A stretch of 40,325 bases of DNA, taken from positions 1 to 40,325 of the forward strand of contig NZHC01000053.1 of assembly GCA_002689655.1 (NCBI GenBank), written 5' to 3'. Both the position numbers and the translations under genes were made by a program. Positions 10,101-17,249 of this stretch are shown here, in pieces. The notes under the pieces were generated by a model. That model was not told the origin of the DNA. It did no database searches and saw nothing but the letters and a program-made list of their open reading frames with translations. How positions within the stretch are numbered: position 1 is the stretch's first letter; every line of letters starts with the position of its first letter. Source of the stretch: Rhodopirellula sp. (GTDB lineage Bacteria; Planctomycetota; Planctomycetia; Pirellulales; Pirellulaceae).

Positions 10101-11231
10101 AAGCCAGATATTTTCCTGCCACAACGGCGATACTGATTGCTGATCGCGATGAAAGGTAATTTCCGCATTGAGTCCCTCAAGACGCATGGGCACGACAGCG
10201 CCGGCAGCGATAGTAAAATCAATACTCCTCTGACTATCAGCCGCCTTGTCGATTTTCGCGATAAATTCCAGTTGGACAGGAAAAGTCCCAGGCTTGGAAA
10301 AGCTAACTTTGTAAAAACTCTGCTTACCTGTCGTGGCTAAACGCACCTGATAGTTTTCATCCTCAGGTATCTGGACCAGCGCAGCATTCCCACTCAATAG
10401 CGTCAACTCAACCGACGGATCGGTCACTCTCGCTGTGGTTGCTAATTGGAACCGGGCAGATTGTCCATCACTGTCAACGATTCCATTCAAACTCGTGTCG
10501 CTCAACTCGACTGAATCGGGCGACGCACTGTCCCGCGCCAATGACAATTGGATTTGTCCTCCAGTTGATGTTTGAAAACTGCTTTCCCCCTTGCGACCGG
10601 ACAATGGCACAAATCCACTTACGTTCGCCAGCATTCCTGCAACACCGGGGCCATACTTGAAACTCACTTTTGAATCAAAACCAACGCTGGCTCCCGGGCC
10701 TAAATGAGTCAGGTTGACCGCGGTGGGCAAACTGTATTTCGGTGAAGTGATTTTGATAACCGGTTTGGGATCGGTAACACCTTCGTTGAGTTGAAGATCC
10801 AGAAATCTATCTTGACCACTTTGCCGGACTGACCATGAGGCAATTCCGTCACCTTTGACCTCCAGCACCTGTCCGTTTCCAGTGAGACCGAAACTCAAAA
10901 CATCGGCCTTTCCTTGCACCACTTTGACCGTCAACGTTACCGTCTGATCGATACGTTCTGTACCGATATTGGCGTTTGCAATCACTTGGGCACTGTAGAA
11001 AACAGGAGGCGGTGGAGGAGGTGTACGTGATTCCAACACAATGGTTCGAACGGTGTCAGCATCCGCAGAAATCGTTGCATCATTCTCGCCTTCACTCTGA
11101 GCGCACGCTGGCGTGTCCCAACCAATCGCAAGCCAGGCCATCATTCCAATCAGCCCAAAACGCACGGGGCCTATGATCGAAACGGCAGCAGATGCCAAAC
11201 ATTCATGAGTTAGAACCACTTGATTTCTCAT
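4101..11231 (-). CDS. Giant exported membrane protein with repeated beta domains
   Basis: About 2,376 residues, no named family recognised. The N-terminus has a hydrophobic stretch ending in an ACA-Q-like cleavage site near residue 43, then a run of six prolines. Two stretches are clearly similar, about residues 78-163 and 403-488 (GNGQVLEVKGDGIASW versus GPGEILDVKGDNIVAW), so a beta-sandwich unit is duplicated. About residues 1070-1290 hold several membrane segments, an acidic loop and a second signal-like hydrophobic stretch (MLGLLLSSMCSSSIADEP). More beta-rich sequence follows, then a Gln-rich helical, probably coiled-coil part and a final membrane anchor near the C-terminus (LVIMLLVGLAAVSVW) with a short basic tail. 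It is the third gene of a unit with an ECF sigma factor and a vWA protein. The start is set at ATG 11231; a TTG at 11252 is in frame. A structural or scaffold role in the envelope is inferred only. Confidence 0.8.
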   Translation of the reverse strand: MRNQVVLTHECLASAAVSIIGPVRFGLIGMMAWLAIGWDTPACAQSEGENDATISADADTVRTIVLESRTPPPPPPVFYSAQVIANANIGTERIDQTVTLTVKVVQGKADVLSFGLTGNGQVLEVKGDGIASWSVRQSGQDRFLDLQLNEGVTDPKPVIKITSPKYSLPTAVNLTHLGPGASVGFDSKVSFKYGPGVAGMLANVSGFVPLSGRKGESSFQTSTGGQIQLSLARDSASPDSVELSDTSLNGIVDSDGQSARFQLATTARVTDPSVELTLLSGNAALVQIPEDENYQVRLATTGKQSFYKVSFSKPGTFPVQLEFIAKIDKAADSQRSIDFTIAAGAVVPMRLEGLNAEITFHRDQQSVSPLWQENIWLGFLPASGRVHLKWKPKRTAGEGKLFFTTTGVIEARVGSGLLRQDHLLSYQVLQGALGALGMSLSGPGEILDVKGDNIVAWKVSEKDGQRRLDVTLSQPITDTAQVSIRSQTPLGAFPVRIEGLRLEPIGTIRHSGFLRLANLGSVRLEPTALSGLTQLSPEQFPGKAFQTRQVYVYRFPAASHAFTVVADRIQPEVSVSELLLYQLAETDRVIRADIELDIREAPIREWNFSIPSDYSVVSVTGASVADYLTASEVADGLRNLKTIFAKDVSGRQLISLHLEKSEPATAGDWGLPRIEHPEAKAVRGDIGIIGAPGFRIAIEATELLVEKPLSYFPKPTANLQQAFRIREPDWSATMKIELLDRSVQSDVFHLYSLSQETIYGSALINYFITGAPVSELRITLPENLKNEVVDGQNVQDSRREGDTLVVSLHQPVMGPYTLLVTFEEKPRDLEGSFSPGQVAPLGVQGERGYIQIVSPMQVESETVAISDGMLVLDPLELPAEFRLLSTAPPLGTWQYTERPFNLDLKVKWFQPGTTVSQVVEFSEAESRVSRDGELVTEVLYYVKSRGERTLRIQIPDKPVRLWEVSVRYRDDKNAGATESPFLPVTARRSGNETLIPLPGGIDPSIPVQVRLRLGKPAVSESRPQLMLPIVFAPVLKTEWSVQADDQRVLVPTGGTVKPPVPVLRPSGFDWLARRGTSSLLVIMFLIVVGLVIRNADAEWRHLCLLPLVAALYYALNSASYASTQTGEVVPLILSLPILSAGDVVKLDVHNIPTWQVNFSTFGGIVFVISLAGFVSSWMSRFEEYRMPLRVGSAFLVFVAVLMQRDSAAWFFWLLATVICIFPILHAGWDALRSAKARLVHAKRAGKPEDSEEWEALDDSADDEETDGGPSPVTATIVMLGLLLSSMCSSSIADEPEAQQATKQAATQASLRSADSIEQTWQLTHLDQRLIAEGKMTLSGKPGDRFLVLKSPAVLTNFEGEGLRLTKTTLSGLGLVYVVSIPAKEPDNETANVEEAGAATPKADQTYHANFEFQVEAVNPKDGIAVPTGDAAVQKIELTYDEAGWDVVCSTAVKIESVAENDQAATTNRLWLGPGQGVVMLKPRARDVTMEETRFFVEASNLFLPGPGVVDGRHQLNIRASQGQVSELTVLVPTGLTVSDVGGPVGSWQFDADEGRLTLEVSPAQAKPFNITVETQRGLDPLPADVKLAPLSVEEADGEVGLVAIAFGPDAQPETLKPEKMSTVNVGDFDFSLNTNPEAVLHRVYRYGAEGGEVDLRVSPVASEVRVISNQVLSFGDERVVLAVNFSAEISRAGLFQLSFPLPTGLEVESLSGASLHHWAELSEDGQRQIILHLNGKTIGPQSFALTLAGNTPTNVSEWEIPHFELKEGVRQTGELVVRPTTGIRLRTLSRQNVSETDPRAIGGKSVGALAFRLLQRDWKLVLGIEKLEPRISGNVLQEITLREGQTRSALIASFNVQNASIRALQIVLPITNADEVKTLRASGKTVSDLVKIDADKNLWEVQFKRRVLGTVDFRIEYERRGDLSEEAEVLRLAGFPQAGQLPFYFAIRAGGRLEIDIDSMPQGWQKIDWNAVPASLRDSENRNAPVVTLRAQKSAEPLNVDVERHALADALKLRVKSGTLLTVLSPKGDQLTAVDVSMEVIQRSSLSVGLPKGGEIFSIFVNGESVNSIRVGGETNAWQFYILPGMDDRTANVRFIYTVPGSSLGNLNLESPQLNVPLENIEWSVIAPKGFDLTDNDGNLELVGRASQAEYDVQSYLSKTSRSRQMKAEQAAITLQQANQLIQNGEQTKANWALNSVANQYGLDAASNEDARVQLENLQTQQAIVGLNTRRQRLFLDNDREEIAVDDNQQMRQAAAENPILQQDQLNYQPQELSQLLRGNSSEDNATLQRIAGRLVQHQRTTEPAPQAIVISLPEEGHVYTFRRSVQVAENAPLELELDFESRLRLPLLKSTLVIMLLVGLAAVSVWSMGRRETAV

Positions 11232-11288
11232 TGCATTACTCTGACTTTCCAAGGTTGATAATCACCGTGTTGTTTTCAGTTTTTCCTG

Positions 11289-11303
11289 TGGGTCATGGAC
11301 CCA
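11289..11303. other. Short perfect hairpin in the vWA/giant gene gap
   Basis: TGGGTC at 11289-11294 and GACCCA at 11298-11303 can pair with a 3-base loop. No T-tract follows on the minus strand, so it is not a classical terminator. It could attenuate or process the transcript between the two genes. Confidence 0.3.
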
Positions 11304-11354
11304 ACGTATCGTGTGTCATCCGCACGCCGCTGAAGGCACAGGAAACACTCTCTT

Positions 11355-11390
11355 TGGCCTCCTGTCACGAAGCGTCTGGCCTCCTGTCAC
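11355..11390. repeat. Two 14-bp direct repeats upstream of the giant gene
   Basis: TGGCCTCCTGTCAC occurs at 11355-11368 and again at 11377-11390, start to start 22 bases, about two helical turns. On the minus strand, the coding direction, each copy contains AGGAGG. They lie in the gap between the vWA gene and the giant gene, roughly 125-160 bases before the latter's start. A binding site or a chance duplication are both possible. Confidence 0.4.
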
Positions 11391-11423
11391 ATGGATGTAA
11401 CATGGACCAAGCACCATTGCGTG

Positions 11424-14400
11424 TCAGTTTCCATTGATTTGCCGCGCCTGCTGGATCATCACTTCAAGCTTCCTGATCCGCTGGTTGTTTCGTATTTCAG
11501 GGGCGAGACTCGCAAGCAAACTTGCGAGTTCCTTCAGATCCACCGTGTCGGCCATGACGCCCCCTTTCAATTTGCTTGCGAACAGCGAAGCTGCGGTTGC
11601 AATCTTCATCGAAGGTGAAGCGAGATCTGAGCGAGGAACACTCGTCTCATACGGGATCGGCCAAATTTCCTCGACCATTTGGCCTGTTTCAAGATCGCGA
11701 AAACGCACCGAAACGGTACCAACATCCCCATATCCATCGGGTTTTGCTTGTACCTGATATAACGCGACACCGGCTTCTGCGGCAGCCATTTCCGCCGCGT
11801 CCACTTTGTCGTTTCGAAAATCTTCTCTTTTCAACCGGTGCTTTTCGAAACCAAGCAGTTTGTACTTGCCAACACGTTCCGGATTGAACACAACCTGAAT
11901 CTTGACATTTTTGGCAGCAGGTCGAAGCGCTCCCGCAATCTGTTTTGCGAAACCATCCTCTACAGACTCCAGCGAGTCCAGCAAGTAATAACGCCCATCC
12001 CCTTTTCTGGTCAGGGCTTCAAGAACTTCATCGTTGAGACCATCAGCACTGATCCCCGCAGCATCAAACGCAATTCCCCTGTTCCTCATTGTCACGATCA
12101 TATCCGCAAGCCGTTCAGGACTGGCATCACCCAAATTGACGGCACCATCCGTTAACAGAATGATCCGATTCTGAGCGTTTTCCTGATACTGTTCCTGTGC
12201 CTTCTCAAAAGCCAAGCTAAGAGCAGCCTCAAGATTGGTTCCACCTTCACTAGGTAGGTTCTCGATTGTCTGCACCAATGATCCTGCCGCAGCTCCACTG
12301 ATTCGATCTGCAAGTAATCGCGGTTGCCTCGCAAAACTAATCAGCGTGACCTCGTCGATCGGTTTGAGTTGTTGAGCCAGAACGGCGAAAGCCCTTCTGA
12401 CGGTTTGCTGTCGATCAAGACGCTCCATCGAGCCAGAATTATCAAGCAAAAACGTAAGCCTGAGCGGTGTGCTGCTGGACCTGCCTGCCGCTGCGGTCCG
12501 CATCGCTACACGCAACAAATTACGTTGCTGAAGGAAGGGATGGATCGACTGTTCAATTCGACAGGAGACTCGCTCGTTCTGAGTTGGCATTGGATCACCG
12601 TAGTCGAACGCATTCAGAAATTCCTCACTGCGAATACGGCTGGCATCTGGCCATTCGCCTTTGTTCAATGCGGCCTGCGCCAATTTGAAGGCGACATCGC
12701 TCACGTGCAATGAGAAGGTCGAAAATCCATTAGCACTGGCATCAATCTCTGGAAACCCAGAGGGAACAGATGTTTGCTGATCCGTTTTTTTCCCAAGGAT
12801 GGCAAGCTTCCTCTTCTTGGCAGATGCACTGGCAGATTTTCGATTCAGTCCATCTTTCGCTTTCTTTTCACCGAGTTTAGCAATCCTGTCGAATGCTATT
12901 TCATCATTCTCAATCAGCTTTGCAGATTCAGCCTGTCTGCCTCCTGCAAAATTCGAATCCAACCCAGAGACCCGCTGACTGAAGCTCTGCTGGATTTCTC
13001 CTCCACTTTCCTGAGCTTCGATACCATCACTATCCAACAACCCCGGACCGGGGCCATTGACAGAAACAGATGGCTGACTTGGCATTGGGACTCCACTGGA
13101 TGGCCTGAGGATGCTTCCTTCCTGCGCCCTCGTTTTCGATTCGCTTGCTTTCCCACCAAACGGATCAGCTGCAGCAAAAGATCTTTTGGCTTTATCGAGA
13201 CTAAGATTTTTCTCCAAGGCTTGCCCGACTGCTTGCTGCTGCCTTTGCTGCTGCCTTTTGTCGCCCAACCGTTCTTCAACATCCGTCCCCCCACCAGCGG
13301 GAACGCCACGGTTTTTATCCCTTGCCGCAATGGCACCTTCCATCCCCATGTCACCCATTCCACCGCCACCCATTCCACCGCCACCCATTCCACCGCCACC
13401 CATTCCACTATCGCCCATTCCACTATCGCCGATCATTCCGCCAATCATTCCTCCCCCCATTCCGCCACCACCGCCGCCTGGCCCGCCACCGCCCATGCTA
13501 CCCCCACTCTGATCCTGACCGCTCTGATCCTGAACGCCGCCAAATAGTCCCTGAAAGGTGCCGTCGACAAGACTCTGATCCACAACAACAGGCTGATTCT
13601 GTTTTTCTGCCTGACCACGTTCGCCTGACTTGCGGCTTGCCCGATTCAACGGTTCCGTCTCCCCCAAGAATAGACTACTGCTAGGAGACACCGTCGGCTT
13701 CGGAGTTGCTAGTTTCGGAGTTGCTGGCGGCAGTGTTGATGGCCCGCGTGTTGATGCTGATTGACTGTTGGGCTGTTGAACTCCAGATCCCTGAGTCGCT
13801 GGTGAACTGAAATCTGCTTCGAGTTCTTTTTGATCTTCGCTTTGACTCAGCCGTCCGTTAAAGGAAAAGCGAACATCTTCCTCCACTTCAATGATTTCCT
13901 GACGGCCCGAAAAACGCGGGGTACGACCTCCCATGTCCATGTCCATGTCCATGTCCATGTCTGCATCTAATCCTGCATTCGCATTTTCTGGTAACGCCTC
14001 GCTTTCCGAAAACTCATCATCCAGCATCTCTTCTGGTTGGGGTCTTTCCGCCTTCTCAACGTCAGCAGAATAATTTCGCCCAAACCAGGCTCTTCCTCCA
14101 CTGCCGGCAGACTCACTCGGCTTGGCAGCCATCGGCGGCAGCGGTGCCTTCGCAGCACCCATCGGTCGTTCAGCAGGTACCTGAGCCTCAAAATCCTGCT
14201 CGATTGCAGACCGTTCTATCGACTCCGAGTCCGACAGTCTAAGACTGCTTGTGACAGCGTAGTCTTCAGTAGAAGTCAGCCATACACTTGCACAGCCAAA
14301 GAGCACCAACAAGCCTGCAGCGGTCGTCAACACACGATGCTCCAACACCAGCCGCACTGACCTCTGCACCATGCTCTCCGTACTCTTGCCCATCGTTGTT

Positions 14401-14822
14401 TCAGCCAACGATCGATTACGAACCACCGCGCCAGAAAAACTACCAGCACCCTGTTCTTTATGCTCTGTCATCCTGTCGATGTCAGCCGCTGAATTTTTTC
14501 CAGTCACCTCCTGATCAGCAAACAAAGCGAGAACGGTTGATCTTTTATCCTCACTTAACTTCCATTCCTCCTGAAATTCCTGCGTAAGATTTCCGTCACG
14601 CATGAACTCCATGGCCCAATCAGCGGGTGCATCACCGACGGCATGCTCAAGCAGACCGTACACAACCCGCATCTGATTCCTGAAGTCACGAACATCCGCT
14701 CGTTCCTCAATCAGACGCTCGAGTTCATCCCGTTCGAAATCGGAAGCTTCACCAAGCAACAGTGCAACAATCCGAGCTTCGAGCTCAGCCGTAATTCCTG
14801 AGTGGCTTGATTCGTCGTTCAT
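11424..14822 (-). CDS. Membrane-anchored von Willebrand A protein (YfbK-like), ECF partner
   Basis: 1,132 residues. Residues 1-100 are acidic and helical like the cytoplasmic part of an anti-sigma factor (no zinc-finger cysteines). A single membrane helix is at about 164-182. A long low-complexity linker follows, with five Asp-Met repeats near 286-296 and a Gly-Met-rich tract near 441-500. From about 690 onward it matches YfbK-type proteins: an N-terminal vWA-associated part (GFSTFSLHVSDVAF), a vWA domain with an intact MIDAS start DNSGSM at 794-799 and LLTDGAVNLGD further on, and a DUF3520-like end (GDVGTVSVRFRD). The ATG overlaps the sigma-factor stop in ATGA, so the two are translationally coupled. 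I infer that the N-terminus restrains the sigma factor and the exported vWA domain senses or binds an envelope ligand in a metal-dependent way. Confidence 0.88.
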   Translation of the reverse strand: MNDESSHSGITAELEARIVALLLGEASDFERDELERLIEERADVRDFRNQMRVVYGLLEHAVGDAPADWAMEFMRDGNLTQEFQEEWKLSEDKRSTVLALFADQEVTGKNSAADIDRMTEHKEQGAGSFSGAVVRNRSLAETTMGKSTESMVQRSVRLVLEHRVLTTAAGLLVLFGCASVWLTSTEDYAVTSSLRLSDSESIERSAIEQDFEAQVPAERPMGAAKAPLPPMAAKPSESAGSGGRAWFGRNYSADVEKAERPQPEEMLDDEFSESEALPENANAGLDADMDMDMDMDMGGRTPRFSGRQEIIEVEEDVRFSFNGRLSQSEDQKELEADFSSPATQGSGVQQPNSQSASTRGPSTLPPATPKLATPKPTVSPSSSLFLGETEPLNRASRKSGERGQAEKQNQPVVVDQSLVDGTFQGLFGGVQDQSGQDQSGGSMGGGGPGGGGGGMGGGMIGGMIGDSGMGDSGMGGGGMGGGGMGGGGMGDMGMEGAIAARDKNRGVPAGGGTDVEERLGDKRQQQRQQQAVGQALEKNLSLDKAKRSFAAADPFGGKASESKTRAQEGSILRPSSGVPMPSQPSVSVNGPGPGLLDSDGIEAQESGGEIQQSFSQRVSGLDSNFAGGRQAESAKLIENDEIAFDRIAKLGEKKAKDGLNRKSASASAKKRKLAILGKKTDQQTSVPSGFPEIDASANGFSTFSLHVSDVAFKLAQAALNKGEWPDASRIRSEEFLNAFDYGDPMPTQNERVSCRIEQSIHPFLQQRNLLRVAMRTAAAGRSSSTPLRLTFLLDNSGSMERLDRQQTVRRAFAVLAQQLKPIDEVTLISFARQPRLLADRISGAAAGSLVQTIENLPSEGGTNLEAALSLAFEKAQEQYQENAQNRIILLTDGAVNLGDASPERLADMIVTMRNRGIAFDAAGISADGLNDEVLEALTRKGDGRYYLLDSLESVEDGFAKQIAGALRPAAKNVKIQVVFNPERVGKYKLLGFEKHRLKREDFRNDKVDAAEMAAAEAGVALYQVQAKPDGYGDVGTVSVRFRDLETGQMVEEIWPIPYETSVPRSDLASPSMKIATAASLFASKLKGGVMADTVDLKELASLLASLAPEIRNNQRIRKLEVMIQQARQINGN
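13354..13428 (-). repeat. 15-bp coding tandem repeat, five units
   Basis: Five successive 15-base units start with CCCATTCCAC: three are identical (ending CGCCA) and two end in TATCG. On the minus strand they encode Gly-Met-rich pentapeptides (GMGGG, GMGDS) in the vWA linker. In-frame length lets copy number vary without breaking the gene. Confidence 0.8.
13932..13961 (-). repeat. Hexamer coding repeat, five units
   Basis: Five perfect copies of CATGTC, read on the minus strand as GACATG, encode five Asp-Met pairs in the vWA linker. Being a 6-base unit, it can change in number without a frameshift. Confidence 0.85.
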
Positions 14823-15373
14823 GGATTCACGTCCATTCCGAGTGGATGCAATTTACCAGCCAGCTCTTTGAGTATGTGATGCAGTCGGTACCCCACATTA
14901 CCGACACTTAAACCCGTAAGTTCGCTGATCTCGCGATACTTCAAACCGTCAAAAAATTTCAACTGAACTAATTCACGGTCTGATTCATGAAGTGAGTCAA
15001 TCGTTTCATGCAGAACCTGAATCGCTTCCAGTTTTGACAAGACACCATCTGGGGTATCCGATTTGCTACTCAACCCCTCCGTCACGGGTTCTCTCATCTC
15101 TATTGTCTCGCGTCGATTGTCACGCATGTAGTTAAACACCTTGTTACGAACACTGCGATAAAGCCACGCACGTGGGGACTCCACATCGTTCCATTTGACA
15201 TGCAACTGCAGGAAAACTTCCTGAACAATCTCCTCTGCCACCGCCCTTCTTCTTACCAGCGAAAATGCATAACGCAGCAAAGGAGTTTCCTCTGATTCAA
15301 ACAGCATCTGTAGTGTCCCTTTATCAGGGCACTTGTCGTTGGACGTTATGACTCGGGGAGTCCGATGCAACAT
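14819..15373 (-). CDS. ECF-type RNA polymerase sigma factor
   Basis: A sigma-70 family factor of the extracytoplasmic-function type, 184 residues from the ATG at 15373. Region 2 is visible in LLRYAFSLVRRRAVAEEIVQEVFLQLH and SPRAWLYRSVRNKVFNYMRD. Region 4 is visible in LVQLKFFDGLKYREISELTG and SVGNVGYRLHHILKEL, the helix-turn-helix that reads the -35 element. The frame stays open to a TTG at 15430, which follows no ATG but lies close to GAGGAG; either start is possible and I prefer the ATG. The stop codon overlaps the start of the vWA gene (ATGA). It probably directs transcription of its own unit and of envelope genes elsewhere, as is usual for ECF factors linked to a membrane regulator. Both conserved regions look complete. 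Confidence 0.92.
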   Translation of the reverse strand: MLHRTPRVITSNDKCPDKGTLQMLFESEETPLLRYAFSLVRRRAVAEEIVQEVFLQLHVKWNDVESPRAWLYRSVRNKVFNYMRDNRRETIEMREPVTEGLSSKSDTPDGVLSKLEAIQVLHETIDSLHESDRELVQLKFFDGLKYREISELTGLSVGNVGYRLHHILKELAGKLHPLGMDVNP

Positions 15374-16398
15374 GAATCCAGTTGGTTCTATCGGTGGAGC
15401 TTCGCTTGAAAAGAAAATCTCCTCGCTCAATGAGAGGACCCGTGAGAAGAGAACTTATTAGCGATTTTTCTTTTTTTTTGAGCTACCGGTCGCTTTTCGC
15501 TGTTTGGATAACGACGCAACCAGGACAAAGACTGCCTTTATCGCCTGCCCAGCACCCAAGTTACTAACCGGCACACCGTGAAAGGTTGTTTTTTAATGCT
15601 AAAATCAAGAAAGTAGAAGCATCGGGGTATTTCTGTGTACATTTGAACAACGCCTTCGGATCCCAACGGCTTGTGATTCAGCCTGACCATGAAGTGAGAA
15701 CCGATCAAGCCTCACACTGTGCGATCAATTGAGCCGGCGCGTAAACGATCAAGTACATTCCCATCGCAAGCCCAAACTAACCCTCCCTGGATCCGCTCAC
15801 GCTCCGAATGTCACTCTTGAGCACTCCAAACGCCACTCGGGCGAAAAACTCATAGAAGTAAAATGCTGAGGCGACAAAAAAGAACAACGAGGGCTGAAAA
15901 CCCGTGCGTGCTGCCTGAACTGCCGTGTGAACATCACGGTCAACACTGCTTGAATTCACGTTGTCCGAAGTCAGGTTGTCCGAATCCAAGCTGCACTCGC
16001 CAAAATTTGAGGAAGTCACCTTCTTTTGATTCAGAGGTGGCATCGAGAAAAAGCATACGTGCACAACAGCAAGCTTGTGTAACCTACGAGCAAGTGTGCC
16101 GCACGAATCAACTCGCGACTATCGGTCCACATTTACGTACCCCGCGTTTGACCGTAAGCCTTGCGGGCAATAGCATCCTCGCATCTCCCAATCAGCTTGC
16201 CATCGGGTGTGTCGAAAAGGATGGGCCTGAATCCCTTCGTTACTGACAAGCCGTTTACTTCAGGAACCCAGTTGTTGCACAAGACTTGTCATTTTCGGAT
16301 AAACTGGATGCTGAACGAACCGAAACAGAAACCCCTGATTTGCTGCCCCAGCCTCACTCAATCCACTCAATCTTACACGCACATTCGAATCACACATC
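15374..16398. promoter_or_regulatory. Long divergent spacer before sigma factor and SGNH gene
   Basis: About 1 kb without a convincing gene. It must carry the promoters of the sigma-factor unit (minus) and the SGNH hydrolase (plus). A T-rich tract lies at about 15462-15480. One minus-strand frame (16043 ATG, or 16064 GTG, down to 15777) would give about 88-95 residues with one hydrophobic, Phe-rich stretch (SLFFFVASAFYFYEFFA). It has no clear ribosome site or known relative, and I leave it uncalled. Confidence 0.35.
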
Positions 16399-17133
16399 AT
16401 GAGAAGACGATCATTCCTGACCACTGCGGCCACTGTTGGAAGCACAGCGTATTTGAACCAAAATGCTCTTTTTGCGGCGGAAAAAACAAAGCTGCAGAAG
16501 GGCGCAACCATTTTGTTCCAAGGTGACTCGATCACTGATGCTGGAAGAAACAAAAAGAATGCTGTTGCGAATGAAAAACTTGGTCGGGGGTATCCCAATC
16601 ATGCCGCCAAGTTGCTTCACACAGCCCACCCGGCGTTGGACCTGCAGATTCACAATCGTGGTATTTCCGGAAACAAGGTGCCGGATCTGGATCGACGTTG
16701 GCAAAAAGATTGCATCGATCTTCAACCTGACATCCTGAGCATCTTGATTGGCGTCAACGACATCTGGCATCAACTGAACGGGCGTTACGACGGCACCGCA
16801 GAGACGTATCGCGATGGCTTCACCGCGTTACTGGAACGCACCCGAAAATCACTGCCCTCCGTGACCATTGTCATCTGTGAGCCGTTTGTTTTGATGAGCG
16901 GGACAGTCAAACAAAACAAAGCGAAGTGGTTCCCAGAATTTGACACTCGCCGGGAGTATGCCAAACAGGTTTCAGACAAAGCAGGGGCAACCTGGGTGCC
17001 TTTCCAAGGCATGTTCGATCAAGCAGTGGCATCGGGCACCGAACCATCAGCATTAGCCGGGGATGGTGTGCATCCCACACAAGATGGTCATGCTTTGATG
17101 GCAAAAACATGGCGAGAAGTCGTGGGGGTTTAA
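16399..17133 (+). CDS. Exported SGNH/GDSL-type hydrolase
   Basis: A 244-residue esterase of the SGNH fold. All four blocks are seen: GDSITD with nucleophile Ser44, the Gly block GISGNKV (88-94), GVND with Asn120, and DGVHPTQDGH with Asp222 and His225. The start MRRRSFLTTAA followed by a hydrophobic stretch and FAAEK looks like a twin-arginine (Tat) signal, common for this family in planctomycetes, so it probably works outside the cytoplasm. Such enzymes remove acetyl or other acyl groups from polysaccharides; the substrate here is not known. It faces the next hydrolase gene convergently, with a hairpin between them. Confidence 0.9.
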   Translation: MRRRSFLTTAATVGSTAYLNQNALFAAEKTKLQKGATILFQGDSITDAGRNKKNAVANEKLGRGYPNHAAKLLHTAHPALDLQIHNRGISGNKVPDLDRRWQKDCIDLQPDILSILIGVNDIWHQLNGRYDGTAETYRDGFTALLERTRKSLPSVTIVICEPFVLMSGTVKQNKAKWFPEFDTRREYAKQVSDKAGATWVPFQGMFDQAVASGTEPSALAGDGVHPTQDGHALMAKTWREVVGV

Positions 17134-17161
17134 CCCCAGTGCCAAGTCTCAAGCATTCAAA

Positions 17162-17182
17162 GCAGGGAAGTAAAATCCCTGC
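17162..17182. terminator. Hairpin between convergent hydrolase genes
   Basis: GCAGGGA at 17162-17168 pairs with TCCCTGC at 17176-17182 around a 7-base A-rich loop. It lies 29 bases after the SGNH stop. There is no long T-run, so termination strength is uncertain; it could serve both strands. Confidence 0.45.
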
Positions 17183-17249
17183 ATGACATTAATTGCCCGA
17201 AGCTGCAGAAACCGCCCCGCCACGAATAGTAGCAGTGGCGATTGCCTTC

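Noticed and set aside
13111-13512. Proline-rich protein on the plus strand
   Set aside because: It is the antisense image of the Gly/Met-rich vWA linker repeats; its prolines come from the complement of glycine codons.
15777-16064. Small membrane protein on the minus strand
   Set aside because: One hydrophobic Phe-rich stretch but no ribosome site, biased composition and no family; it is not called as a gene.
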